NCBI GenBank assembly: GCA_039821145.1
Contig: JBCBOS010000002.1
Location: 248,001-312,000, forward strand
Length of the DNA stretch: 64,000 nucleotides
Source of the DNA: JBCCSZ01 sp039821145
GTDB taxonomy: Bacteria > Bacteroidota > Bacteroidia > Chitinophagales > Saprospiraceae
Direction of reading: 5' to 3'
The position numbers and the translations under genes were made by a program. The notes under the pieces were generated by a model. The model searched no databases. It had not been told where the DNA came from and worked only from the letters and a program-made list of their open reading frames with translations. Below are positions 1 through 8,759 of this stretch, in pieces. The stretch's first letter is position 1; every line of letters begins with the position of its first letter.

Positions 1-1
1 T

Positions 2-319
2 GCCAGAAACATTCGGCTCGATCACCTGAAAAGGCAGAAAATGCCAATGAAAACTACACCCAACTGGGATCGCATCCAAGGGGTGGAAGGAAATGTGTCG
101 GAGAGCATCGAAAAACGAGAACAACTGGAGGCCTTGGAAAAAGCCCTGCATTTGTTGACTGATGACCAGCGCGAGGTATTGCTGCTCACTCGTTATCAAA
201 AACTCAAATACGAAGAGGTGGGGCGATTGCTCGGTTGTTCAGAAGGGGCGGTGAAGGTGAAGGTCTATCGGGCCATTCGCCAGTTGCGAACCATCTTTTT
301 CAAATTGGACAAATTATGA
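2..319 (+). CDS. ECF-type RNA polymerase sigma-70 factor, C-terminal part (5' end outside window)
   Basis: The frame is open from the first bases of the window, so the gene begins upstream and the ATG at 41 is internal. The first visible residues, ARNIRLDHLKRQK, match the end of region 2.4, which contacts the -10 promoter element in ECF factors. After a variable linker comes region 4 (DQREVLLLTRYQKLKYEEVG, then a helix-turn-helix ending in KVKVYRAIRQL), which binds the -35 element. The stop codon overlaps the start of the next gene in an ATGA, so sigma factor and putative anti-sigma factor are translationally coupled. Family assignment is firm. The regulon is unknown, but neighbours suggest an envelope response. 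Confidence 0.93.
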   Translation, partial: ARNIRLDHLKRQKMPMKTTPNWDRIQGVEGNVSESIEKREQLEALEKALHLLTDDQREVLLLTRYQKLKYEEVGRLLGCSEGAVKVKVYRAIRQLRTIFFKLDKL

Positions 320-1092
320 TCAACGACAAATACTGGGAAAATAAATTACTCGATTACCTGGATGGGCAGCTGACCCAGGAGGAAGAACAAGAGGTGCGCC
401 TTCAACTAAAACAGTCTCCCGAATTGCAGCAGTTGTACGATCAATTGCAAGAGTTGAGTGGACAATTGGAAAGCCTGCCGGAGCTGGGGCCCGATTCGAG
501 TGTAGACCAATCGTTTTACCAATTGCTGGAGCAAACGCAGGCCGAGGAAAGCCCTCGTCGCAAGCCTCTAACCGTGGCTTCTCGTTCCTACCACCAAATC
601 GCTGCCGCTGTGTTGTTTTTGTTGATCGGGGCAGGCGTTGGATATTATGCATCGACCCATCAACAACAAACAGAAATGTCGGACCTCCGCCTGGAAATGG
701 AAGAGACCAAATCGTTGGTACTGAGCATGCTGGAACAACAATCGACCAGTGGCCGCATCAAGGCCGTCAATTATACCTATCAGTTGCCACAGGCAGATTG
801 GGAAATTGCAAAGGCACTACTGAAGGCGTTGAACACAGACAAAAGTGTCAATGTGCGCCTGGCTGCTTTGGATGCCTTGGTGTTGCTTTCTCAAGAGGAT
901 GACATCCGCCGGGCATTGATCCAATCTCTCAACCGACAAAGCAATCCCGCAGTGCAAATTGCTTTGATACATGCCTTGATCGAATTGCGAGACAAGGAGG
1001 CCATTCCTGCTCTGCAAGAAGTCATCGACAGCCAAGAAATATTTGACAAAGTAAAAGAGGAAGCCCGGCTTGGGCTATTCAAAATAAGCTGA
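316..1092 (+). CDS. Putative anti-sigma factor: single-pass membrane protein with HEAT repeats
   Basis: The ATG at 316 is chosen because it overlaps the sigma-factor stop (ATGA). An earlier in-frame ATG lies inside the sigma gene. The 258-residue product has an acidic cytoplasmic N-terminus (YLDGQLTQEEEQEV) like anti-sigma factors of the phylum, one membrane helix at about residues 94-112, a short coiled stretch, and a C-terminal all-helical block (about 164-258) that reads as two or three HEAT repeats and would lie in the periplasm. No HxxxCxxC zinc anti-sigma motif is present. The anti-sigma role is inferred from position and topology. The HEAT block could be the sensing or partner-binding module. 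Confidence 0.75.
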   Translation: MINDKYWENKLLDYLDGQLTQEEEQEVRLQLKQSPELQQLYDQLQELSGQLESLPELGPDSSVDQSFYQLLEQTQAEESPRRKPLTVASRSYHQIAAAVLFLLIGAGVGYYASTHQQQTEMSDLRLEMEETKSLVLSMLEQQSTSGRIKAVNYTYQLPQADWEIAKALLKALNTDKSVNVRLAALDALVLLSQEDDIRRALIQSLNRQSNPAVQIALIHALIELRDKEAIPALQEVIDSQEIFDKVKEEARLGLFKIS

Positions 1093-1144
1093 GTGGTGCC
1101 CAAATTTCTGCATCACCATTTGTTCAACCCTTAATCTTATCACA

Positions 1145-1930
1145 ATGTCACGCACATACAACTGTAGTCTACTCGTCTTCCTGCTGTGTTGCTCTTTTTC
1201 CCTTTGCATGGGGCAGACACAAGAGCACAAAATTGCCATGAGCACGGGAAAACTGATCGTGGAAGAGATCAACAAAGTCAACTTCGAAAGCCACAGCGGC
1301 AATGAGGTCATCATCTCCTACGAAGGAGAGCCCTACAAACTGCCAGAACGAGCCCAGGGTCTGCGATCCATCAGCGCCTCTGGCAAGCAAGACAATACCC
1401 AAATGGGACTCAATGTCAAACGGGATGGCGACAAGGCAACCATCTCGAGTGTATCCAAAAAGCGAAGCAAACGCTACCTCATCAAAGTGCCCAAAGGCGT
1501 CAGCATTTACTACGAGCACTCCACCTACAACGGCGGAAAGATCAACTTCCACAACCTGCCCAACGAGATCGAAGTCGATGCTCATTACAATCCCATTTAT
1601 TTGGAAAATACCACCGGTCCCGTCGCCATCAGCACCGTATATGGCAAGATAGAGGCGGTCTTTCAAAGGTTGTCAAAGGAGCACACCGTCAAGCTCTATT
1701 CCGTCTATCAATTGGTCGATGTCACCCTGCCCCGAAGCATTGCCGCCGATGTGAAACTCAGTTCTTCCTATGGAGAGATGTTCACCAACTTCGAATTCGA
1801 CAGCAACAATGACAAAGACAAAATGAAAAATCTGAGCAAAAGCAAAATCTCTGGAACCATCAATGGTGGAGGTACCTTGATCGACATTACATCTACCTAC
1901 CAAAACATCTATCTGCGCAAAGCCGAATGA
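1145..1930 (+). CDS. Secreted DUF4097-like (adhesin-type beta-helix) protein, first copy
   Basis: The 261-residue protein starts with a signal peptide (hydrophobic stretch to about residue 22, ending CMGQ). The rest is rich in short beta-strand repeats with recurring THYNP/TVYGK/SSYGE-type turns, as in DUF4097 or putative auto-transporter adhesin domains that fold as right-handed beta-helices. It follows the anti-sigma gene by 52 bp on the same strand and probably shares its transcript. The next gene is a paralogue. Such proteins are common downstream of ECF sigma/anti-sigma pairs in Bacteroidota; their biochemical role is not known. It could be a regulon target that senses or buffers envelope damage, which is inference. 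Confidence 0.7.
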   Translation: MSRTYNCSLLVFLLCCSFSLCMGQTQEHKIAMSTGKLIVEEINKVNFESHSGNEVIISYEGEPYKLPERAQGLRSISASGKQDNTQMGLNVKRDGDKATISSVSKKRSKRYLIKVPKGVSIYYEHSTYNGGKINFHNLPNEIEVDAHYNPIYLENTTGPVAISTVYGKIEAVFQRLSKEHTVKLYSVYQLVDVTLPRSIAADVKLSSSYGEMFTNFEFDSNNDKDKMKNLSKSKISGTINGGGTLIDITSTYQNIYLRKAE

Positions 1931-2009
1931 GTGGGCTTTGCCCAACAGTAAAAACCACATAAGACAACGTCCTCAAAGGACGACAAACTCTTCCACAAAA
2001 TTTCTCAAA

Positions 2010-2789
2010 ATGAAAACAATCATTTGCCTGACCATCGCGGTCTTGCTGGGCCTGCCTCTTGCCCACGCACAAAACAATCTGGAAAAAACCATTCCCCTGG
2101 ACGGAGCTGCCAAGATCGAATTTGGTCTCACCTATGGTGATGTTCACATAAAAACATGGGACAAAAACGAGGTACTCATCCGTGGAAAGGTCGACATCAA
2201 CAACGGTGAGAACAATGATGCTTTTGTCATCGAAAGCGAAAGACAGGGAAAGAGCTTGCAGATCGAAACCCACATTCCCAAAATAGATGACTTGCCACGG
2301 ATCAAATGGCGACACGATGAGGACGACAAAAGTGGAAAAAGCAGTCGCATCTACCAAAGCGATGGCAGTCAATATGCCGAGGGAGTGCGAATGGACATTG
2401 ACCTGGAGGTATTCATCCCCAAAAATACACTGATCGAAGTGGAGTCGACTTATGGCGATGTGTCACTGGTTGATCCGCCCACGCCATTGGAAGTACACAA
2501 TACATATGGTTCTGTAGAGGCCGTCTTTCATCGGATGCCAGGCGATGCCAAGGTGGAGTTGGAGTCTACCTACAGCTTTGTCGACATAGGGCTGCCCGCT
2601 GCCGCTGCCACACAAGTGGAATTGCAATCCAGTTATGGTGAAATTTTCACAGATTTCGAACTGTCAATTTTGAAATACGATGAGGGAGCGCACGGCACGG
2701 GCTTCATCAAAGCCAATCTCAACGGAGGAGGCTCTTCGATTGCCGCCTCAGCCACTTACAGCAACATCTATCTGAGGATGAATCAGTAA
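2010..2789 (+). CDS. Secreted DUF4097-like protein, second copy
   Basis: The start at 2010 is preferred over an in-frame ATG at 1938 because it begins a canonical signal peptide (MKTIICLTIAVLLGLPLAHA). The mature part of about 239 residues carries the same repeated strand-turn signature as the preceding gene (LTYGDVHIKTWD, ESTYGDVSL, NTYGSVEAVFHR, QSSYGEIFTDFE) and ends similarly (ATYSNIYLRMNQ compared with STYQNIYLRKAE upstream). The two genes are therefore a tandem duplication that has diverged. It is the last gene of the sigma/anti-sigma unit and converges with the gene at 2791 with one base between them. Function is unknown. Confidence 0.72.
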   Translation: MKTIICLTIAVLLGLPLAHAQNNLEKTIPLDGAAKIEFGLTYGDVHIKTWDKNEVLIRGKVDINNGENNDAFVIESERQGKSLQIETHIPKIDDLPRIKWRHDEDDKSGKSSRIYQSDGSQYAEGVRMDIDLEVFIPKNTLIEVESTYGDVSLVDPPTPLEVHNTYGSVEAVFHRMPGDAKVELESTYSFVDIGLPAAAATQVELQSSYGEIFTDFELSILKYDEGAHGTGFIKANLNGGGSSIAASATYSNIYLRMNQ

Positions 2790-2790
2790 A

Positions 2791-3498
2791 TCAGCCGACC
2801 AACTCTTCTTCGCGTTCCTGATTGGCTGGCCGTTTTTTCTTGTGCCGTACCGTTTGCAGAAGCTGCTTGGTGGCCCGATTGATCTGAAACCGATGAAAAA
2901 GCTCTCCTCCAATGAGGGTAGCAACACCAAGACCGAAAAGGATGTTTCGGAAATATTCGACACTAGAGGTAAGGAAAGGCCAAAAGTTGCGGATGACGAG
3001 AATCTCAATGGCAATGACCAAAGTCGTAAACATAAAGATGAGGACACTGCCTGCCCGCGTGTGGCGAATGTACTGCGGTTTTTTGCTGGACAATACCTTT
3101 CGAAGCGTTTTCAGATAAAGCTCACAGTCCGGAGCCATCTTGATCAGTTCATGCAAGATGTGCTTCGCCTGGCTGTGCTCTTGGAGATGAAAGTGGGCGC
3201 TGGCTTTTTTGAAAAGCAACTCCCGAAAGATGTCTCTGCCTTGAAAAAGCCGAATGTTGAAGGCGATGCTGTCCTCTATGACAGAATCAACTTGCTGGAT
3301 GTAGGCGTTGTAGGCAGCTGTTTTATAGAGAGAGGTAATGTAGGATACTTTCAGTTCAAAATACTCACGAAAGTCCAATTCATTGATCTGTTGTTTGTGC
3401 ATTTCGAAGAACCGAATGATGCTGCGGTATTCATCTGATCGGATCTCTTTGAAGTGCAGGTAAAGATCAGACTGGTATTTTGACTCTGAAATAGACAT
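2791..3498 (-). CDS. TPR-like membrane protein of unknown function
   Basis: The 235-residue product begins with an all-helical cytosolic part. Residues about 20-130 contain TPR-like helix pairs, such as a segment reading ASAHFHLQEHSQAKHILHEL. Two membrane helices follow at about 150-170 and 185-205 (SVLIFMFTTLVIAIEILVI; NILFGLGVATLIGGELF), then a basic C-terminal tail. Its start codon overlaps the stop of the upstream cyclase-family gene (TAATG), so the two are translationally coupled. I do not recognise the family. TPRs point to protein-protein contact at the inner membrane. Confidence 0.6.
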   Translation of the reverse strand: MSISESKYQSDLYLHFKEIRSDEYRSIIRFFEMHKQQINELDFREYFELKVSYITSLYKTAAYNAYIQQVDSVIEDSIAFNIRLFQGRDIFRELLFKKASAHFHLQEHSQAKHILHELIKMAPDCELYLKTLRKVLSSKKPQYIRHTRAGSVLIFMFTTLVIAIEILVIRNFWPFLTSSVEYFRNILFGLGVATLIGGELFHRFQINRATKQLLQTVRHKKKRPANQEREEELVG

Positions 3499-4259
3499 TA
3501 CTCATGTATTTTATTTGCGTGAAACAATATGACCTTGCTTGGACTTACATCAATTTCGAAGCTGGCTATCTGTAAGTTTAACAAAAAAAGTCCATCTTTG
3601 ATTTCGTTAGGTACGTATATTAACTCGCTGATGGTACAATTTTTTCTCACATCGTCGGGATATTGCCAAAAAGCTTTATGAGACAATAAATTTCCTCCAT
3701 CTTCTTCCCGATCCAAGGATGGCAAATCGATCAAAAGATGTTCTACGCCGCAATCGACGAGATATTGGATAGCTAGGTGATGTATGAAGGGCGGATTGGT
3801 CCCAGAATAGTTCATTCGCAGTTTGTGATCGTCGTTTGGCAGGCTGCGAATGATGATTGCTGTGGCCTCTCCAGGCTGAAAAAGTTCGGTCATCTGCTCC
3901 CTTGTAATGACCCGATCGCCCTCTCTTGTTTTCGTTGGGTAAACGCTCACCAATTTCGCGAAAAAATGAAACTTTTTCAAGCACTGATTCAAAGAATATG
4001 CTTCTTTGGCAATGTGGCCCACACATTCGGTATGCGTGCCATTGCCGTGTGGGTTGATTCGCACGTTGAGAAAGTTGAGAGGACCTCCCTGGCTGGTGGA
4101 CCCCACAAAGTCGCCCGCAACGACCGGACTCGTTTCCAATAGGGGCGCATAAAAACAGTTGACCCCTTCCGTTCCTTCCCGGAGTGGAATGGAAATGTCG
4201 ATTGGTTGCTGCAAATCTGCTGTGTAGCGGGCACCTTGGTGTTGGATGGATACTTGCAT
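3498..4259 (-). CDS. Cyclase-family metal-dependent hydrolase (kynurenine-formamidase-like)
   Basis: The protein belongs to the cyclase superfamily (PF04199), which includes bacterial kynurenine formamidase. The metal signature HGNGTHTECVGH is visible at about residues 71-82, with H71, H76, E78 and H82 in ligand positions. The usual Asp of HxGTHxD is a Glu here. The start at 4259 (MQVSIQHQG...) gives 253 residues and matches the family's usual length. An upstream ATG at 4376 would add 39 residues with a hydrophobic, signal-like stretch, so an exported form cannot be excluded. No tryptophan-degradation genes are nearby, so the substrate is open. It is coupled to the downstream TPR membrane protein. 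Confidence 0.75.
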   Translation of the reverse strand: MQVSIQHQGARYTADLQQPIDISIPLREGTEGVNCFYAPLLETSPVVAGDFVGSTSQGGPLNFLNVRINPHGNGTHTECVGHIAKEAYSLNQCLKKFHFFAKLVSVYPTKTREGDRVITREQMTELFQPGEATAIIIRSLPNDDHKLRMNYSGTNPPFIHHLAIQYLVDCGVEHLLIDLPSLDREEDGGNLLSHKAFWQYPDDVRKNCTISELIYVPNEIKDGLFLLNLQIASFEIDVSPSKVILFHANKIHE

Positions 4260-4525
4260 TTGTGTTGTTGATTTTATCGGAATTGCCGTAAAATGTAAGG
4301 ACTGAATAGCGATTTGCAAAATGAGAGAAAGGCAGGAGACGATGAATAACAGAACACATTTACCCCTTACTTTCAAAATGCCTTGAGTATATTATGGTGG
4401 TTTTTGTTTCAATGATGATGAAAATCAACAAAGAAACACTCCATTCCACAAAGTGTTGAGAAGCAATGCTGCCATCTGTACACTCAGACAACTGCCAATC
4501 GAGCCTGTACCCCAAAGTAAAACAC

Positions 4526-5935
4526 ATGATAAGCAACGATATACCCTCCATCCTGAAAATTGTTTTTGTAAGTCTGTTATTTGCCTTTCCATCCATAGGA
4601 TTCACCCAAACAATCAGCTACATTGACGACAATGGCAATGTGGTCATCGACGAGGAAGCATTTCTGCCCCTCGGCTTTTACTGTGAAGGCATGCCATTTG
4701 GAGAGTTTGGAGACATTCCGGCCCGAATGGACTCGGCTGGTTTCAACATCTTATACACAGAATCCACAGTGGGAAGTGACAGCGAGTACCAAACTTTTTT
4801 GCAAGATTGTGAGAACCGTGGATTGAAAAACATCATTGGACTGCCTTATTCATTCATCGACTCCACAGATTTTGACCTTTCCGTCAACAAATTGTCTTCT
4901 TACCCATCCGTTGCCGTTTGGAACATTCTCGACGATGCCAACGATTTTGAAGTATCCGACATTGAGACCCAAAGGAGGAATCTACTCCGATTGGATACCA
5001 CGAGGATCACACTGGCGAGCTGGTACACAGATGATGAGCCTTTCCCCACTATGTTGCCCTATGTGGAATCAGCCGGTATGCAGGCCTACCCCTGGGAAGA
5101 TGGTTCTGGAAATGACCTTGTCTTTGTAGAGTCCTTGTGGCGGTTGACAGCATTGAAAGCTCAGGCGGCCAACAGGTGTGCCATTGCAACACCACAAGTA
5201 TTCAATTGGGACGACCAAAGCTACCCCGCTGCCGACCACATTGATTGTCAGACTTACATCGGCTTCATAACTGGCCTAAAAGGCGTCCTGTTTTACACAT
5301 TCAAAGACTACGACCAGAACAGCACCATAGATCTTACCCAAGCCGAACAATTCAGTGCATGCAGCAAAATCGCAGATGAAGTACTGGGCTCAGAATTGAA
5401 AGATGCCTTTTTGCTGGGCAAACACGAATACCACAGAATCAACTTTTATCGATATTATGCTACTTGGGAATACAATGGCTTTTTGTACCTCATCGCAGTC
5501 AATGCCAATGATGACCTCACCTATGAGTACAGCATTCCAATGCCTGACTTTGTGCTTGGTGAGGGGGAAAACATGTTCGACTATCGACCTGATAGCCTAC
5601 GCATGTCCAACGGGCAGCTGCAAGGGCAATTGGCACCATACCAAGTAGCCATTTACAAATTTGAAATCAGCACATCGACAACTAGCTCCACCGCGAATGG
5701 AAACAGAGAAGCAAAAATACATCCCAATCCAGGAAGCTTTGTCCACATTGAATCGCCTTTTGAATCTTTTCGAATAGACATCTTGTCAACGGATGGAAAA
5801 ACGATGTTGACAACAACTGTCCAAGGACACAATGGTGAGGTGGACCTCTCAAAATTGCCCCAAGGCATTTACTTCTGCCAGTTGACAGACCTGAAATCTA
5901 CCCAGCGCATCAGCAAGAAGATAATAAAAAACTGA
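4526..5935 (+). CDS. T9SS-secreted protein, TIM-barrel/glycoside-hydrolase-like, with C-terminal sorting domain
   Basis: The start at 4526 gives a signal peptide (hydrophobic KIVFVSLLFAFPSIGFTQ) and 469 residues. The body (about 25-390) has the feel of a TIM-barrel glycoside-hydrolase-type fold: an N-terminal EAFLPLGFYCEGMPFGEF segment, DSAGFNILYTE, a WNILDD strand end and ASWYTDDEPFP. I cannot assign a CAZy family or confirm catalytic acids. The last 70 residues form a type A T9SS sorting domain (KIHPNPGSF ... LSTDGKTML ... LPQGIYFCQL ... KKIIKN), so the protein is exported across the outer membrane and probably surface-anchored. It stands alone between a divergent neighbour and the M48 protease. 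Confidence 0.65.
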   Translation: MISNDIPSILKIVFVSLLFAFPSIGFTQTISYIDDNGNVVIDEEAFLPLGFYCEGMPFGEFGDIPARMDSAGFNILYTESTVGSDSEYQTFLQDCENRGLKNIIGLPYSFIDSTDFDLSVNKLSSYPSVAVWNILDDANDFEVSDIETQRRNLLRLDTTRITLASWYTDDEPFPTMLPYVESAGMQAYPWEDGSGNDLVFVESLWRLTALKAQAANRCAIATPQVFNWDDQSYPAADHIDCQTYIGFITGLKGVLFYTFKDYDQNSTIDLTQAEQFSACSKIADEVLGSELKDAFLLGKHEYHRINFYRYYATWEYNGFLYLIAVNANDDLTYEYSIPMPDFVLGEGENMFDYRPDSLRMSNGQLQGQLAPYQVAIYKFEISTSTTSSTANGNREAKIHPNPGSFVHIESPFESFRIDILSTDGKTMLTTTVQGHNGEVDLSKLPQGIYFCQLTDLKSTQRISKKIIKN

Positions 5936-6026
5936 TGGTGATCGTATATCTACAAAGTGATTGACCGCGCAAAAGATGCCCATCATTTCTTTTTTGCGTA
6001 TATTTTTGCAAAAAACTACTCCTAGC

Positions 6027-7496
6027 ATGCAATACCAACCCTTCTCAAAAGTTTCTCGCTACTTGCTCCTTGGCATGATCGGCCTCCTGGCCTTGACCTG
6101 CTCGCGCAATCCCGTGACTGGCAAAAAGGAATTGATGCTCCTGTCCGAACAACAGGAAATCCAAATGGGGGCAAATTACGACCCCAGCGTTGTGGCCAAT
6201 TTTGGGTTGTACCAAGATGACAAGCTGCAGGCCTTCATCGAAGAGAAAGGGCAAAAGATGGCCAAAATCTCCCATCGCCCCAACCTCAATTACGAATTCA
6301 AAATCCTAGATTCCCCCGTTGTCAACGCCTTTGCGGTGCCTGGTGGATATGTCTACTTCACCAGAGGCATCATGGCGCACTTCAACAACGAGGCAGAATT
6401 TGCTGGTGTGCTGGGCCACGAGATTGGTCACATCACTGCCAAGCACTCCGCCAAACAATACAGCAAACAAATGCTCGCCCAAGTGGGATTGATCGCAGGC
6501 GTGGTGGCATCCAAGGAGTTCCGACAGTTTGCCGATGTGGCTCAGCAGGGGATGGGCTTGTTGTTTCTCAAATTTGGACGAGACAACGAAAGCCAATCGG
6601 ATCGCCTCGGAGTGGAATACTCCACCAAAATCGGATACGATGCCCACCACATGGCTCAATTCTTCACCACGCTCAAGCGCATGCGCAGACAACAGGGGGG
6701 AGAAACAGTTCCGACCTTCCTCTCTACTCATCCCGATCCGGCCGACCGCGAGCGCAAAGTGGGGCAAATGGCCGATCAATGGCAAGCAGACCTCAACAAG
6801 TCCAACCTCAAAGTCAACCGGGAAAGGTACCTCCGCATGATCGATGGATTGGTCTATGGCGAAGATCCCCGCCAAGGTTTTGTGGAAAACAACAAATTCT
6901 ACCACCCAGAGCTGAAGTTCCAGTTTCCCGTTCCACAAAGCTGGCAAACGGCCAACTCGCCCTCTCAATTTCAGATGGCAGAGCGAAATGGGAAGGCAGC
7001 CATCATTCTCACATTGTCCCAAAAGAAAACCCTTGCGGAAACCAGGCAGGAAATTGTTGAGAAGTACAACATGACACTGCTGAAAAATCGGAACATTCGC
7101 GTCGATGGCCTCAGCGCCATGGAACTGACCGGAGATGTGAAAAATGAAACCGATCCGACCAAAAACATTCGGGTATTCACCTACTTGATTCAATACAATC
7201 AAAACATTTACATCCTCCACGGTTTGTCGCTGGTCACAGACTTTCCCACCTACCAATATACCTTCGAACAGACCATGAAAAACTTCAAACGCTTGACCGA
7301 TCCAACCAAGCTCAACGTCCAGCCAGATCGCATCGAAATCAAAAAAGTCAGCCGGGCTGGTACCCTGTCCAACGTATTGAAGTCATTCCGAGTAGCAGGA
7401 AACAAAATGGACGAACATTCTTTGATCAACGGTATGGAGCTTTCACAAAATGTCCCTGCCGGCACGCTGATCAAAGTGGTCAAATACGGTCGATAG
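6027..7496 (+). CDS. M48-family zinc metalloprotease, lipoprotein (BepA/YfgC-like)
   Basis: The start at 6027 is chosen because it gives a lipoprotein signal (MIGLLALTC, lipobox cysteine near residue 25) followed by SRNPVTGKKELMLLSEQQE, the usual opening of this group. The zinc motif HEIGH lies at residues 131-135, and the third ligand is E188 in ESQSDRLG. After the protease domain the protein continues to 489 residues with a segment resembling DUF-type C-terminal extensions of Bacteroidota M48 enzymes, ending in a short LysM-like stretch (IKKVSRAGTLSNVL...INGMELSQNVPAGTLIKVV). It probably degrades or helps assemble outer-membrane proteins from the periplasm. A strong terminator follows. Confidence 0.9.
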   Translation: MQYQPFSKVSRYLLLGMIGLLALTCSRNPVTGKKELMLLSEQQEIQMGANYDPSVVANFGLYQDDKLQAFIEEKGQKMAKISHRPNLNYEFKILDSPVVNAFAVPGGYVYFTRGIMAHFNNEAEFAGVLGHEIGHITAKHSAKQYSKQMLAQVGLIAGVVASKEFRQFADVAQQGMGLLFLKFGRDNESQSDRLGVEYSTKIGYDAHHMAQFFTTLKRMRRQQGGETVPTFLSTHPDPADRERKVGQMADQWQADLNKSNLKVNRERYLRMIDGLVYGEDPRQGFVENNKFYHPELKFQFPVPQSWQTANSPSQFQMAERNGKAAIILTLSQKKTLAETRQEIVEKYNMTLLKNRNIRVDGLSAMELTGDVKNETDPTKNIRVFTYLIQYNQNIYILHGLSLVTDFPTYQYTFEQTMKNFKRLTDPTKLNVQPDRIEIKKVSRAGTLSNVLKSFRVAGNKMDEHSLINGMELSQNVPAGTLIKVVKYGR

Positions 7497-7587
7497 ACCA
7501 GCTACCTTTGCCGGACGATGAGCCGAATTTACAAGCAGTTAATACTAACTTAATATAAGCCTTTTATTTTTGAGTAGGATTGGCTTA

Positions 7588-7630
7588 CAGAGGGTAGAAA
7601 ACAAGATTTTCTACCCTCTGTTCGTTTTTG
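7588..7630 (+). terminator. Rho-independent terminator after the M48 protease gene
   Basis: There is a perfect 14-bp stem, 7588-7601 (CAGAGGGTAGAAAA) pairing with 7607-7620 (TTTTCTACCCTCTG), with a 5-nt loop CAAGA. It is followed by TTCGTTTTTG on the plus strand. It lies 91 bp after the stop at 7496 and before the phosphate-permease gene, so it separates the two transcription units. Confidence 0.85.
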
Positions 7631-7702
7631 AGCTCGCAATCTGAAGGTGGTTTTTGCTACCTTTACCCGTATTGAACAAAACGATACAAAAAACGCATAC
7701 TT

Positions 7703-8758
7703 ATGGATCTCTCCTTACTTGTCATGTGGCTTGGATTCGGGTTGGCAGCCTATTCAGTTGTGGGCAATGATGTGATTCAAACTCTGGGGACCTTCCTCAC
7801 TTCCAACGAAAAACGAATGAAATGGTGGGTGCTCTGGATATTTGCCGCCTCCATCTTGTCCATTGCCCTGGTCAACGGATATTTGCAAAGTGACATCTCT
7901 TACGGCCGTCTCGACAAATATCACGAGATGCTCGGCCAACTCGACTACCAGTGGTATTACTTGCTGCCGCCCATTGTCCTGTTGGTCATCACCCGCTGGG
8001 GCATCCCCGTAAGTACCACTTTCATGATCCTCACCTTGTTCTCTCTCAGTGGCATTCCCAACGAACTGGGGCCCATGGTGTCGAGTGTCTTCGATACCAG
8101 CAGCAAGCTGGGGGGAATGATCGAGAAGTCCATCCTCGGATACATTGTGGCCTTTTCCTCTGCAGCCATCATCTACGTACTGGTCTCCCGACTGACCGAA
8201 AAACGATTCATTGACCAACCGCTGTCGGAATCCAGTCGACCAATGTGGATCGTTTTGCAATGGTGCTCAACTGGCTTTTTGTGGTACCAATGGCTGACAC
8301 AAGATTTGGCCAATATATATGTGTATTTGCGGGGGGGAAACAATCTGTCTTTGGTAGAATTTCTCATCACGCTGTTCATCTTCCTCGGATTGCTGGCCTA
8401 CATCTTTTACCGCCGAGGAGGAGCCGTGCAGCAGGTGGTCCGCTCCAAAACCAATACGGCTGACATCCGCGCAGCCACCTTCATCGACTTCATCTATGGC
8501 GTCATTCTATACGTCTTCAAATACGATAGTTTCATGGGATTCGAATACCAGTTTCCATGGACTGGCAACTTGCCCATGAGCACCACTTGGGTATTCATCG
8601 GACTGCTGGCTGGACGAGAGATTGGGATGCAACTCAATTTGGAAAAAAAGCTGAACGCGAAAATTGTCAAAATGGTCGCCTCCGATTTGGGAAAAGTATT
8701 TTTCGGATTGGTGGTAAGCGTGCTGCTCGTATTCATCATCAAACTACTAACTGTATAA
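7703..8758 (+). CDS. PiT-family-like inorganic phosphate permease
   Basis: The 351-residue protein is polytopic, with about nine or ten membrane helices. It carries PiT landmarks: a GNDV motif at residues 21-24 (PiT consensus GANDVAN) and GIPVSTTFM near residue 100, with an echo in the second half (PMSTTWVFIGLLAGREIG), as expected for the inverted-repeat topology. It is shorter and more divergent than canonical PiT. The next gene, one base after the stop, is an Na/phosphate cotransporter with a PhoU-like domain, which supports phosphate or a related oxyanion as substrate. No PhoB-type operator was recognised upstream. Confidence 0.65.
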   Translation: MDLSLLVMWLGFGLAAYSVVGNDVIQTLGTFLTSNEKRMKWWVLWIFAASILSIALVNGYLQSDISYGRLDKYHEMLGQLDYQWYYLLPPIVLLVITRWGIPVSTTFMILTLFSLSGIPNELGPMVSSVFDTSSKLGGMIEKSILGYIVAFSSAAIIYVLVSRLTEKRFIDQPLSESSRPMWIVLQWCSTGFLWYQWLTQDLANIYVYLRGGNNLSLVEFLITLFIFLGLLAYIFYRRGGAVQQVVRSKTNTADIRAATFIDFIYGVILYVFKYDSFMGFEYQFPWTGNLPMSTTWVFIGLLAGREIGMQLNLEKKLNAKIVKMVASDLGKVFFGLVVSVLLVFIIKLLTV

Positions 8759-8759
8759 G

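Noticed and set aside
41..319. ATG at 41 as start of the sigma factor
   Set aside because: Region 2.4 residues continue in frame up to base 2, so the gene starts before the window.
4360..4605. 81-codon minus-strand frame
   Set aside because: Antisense to the signal peptide of the T9SS protein and not linked to the neighbouring minus-strand genes.
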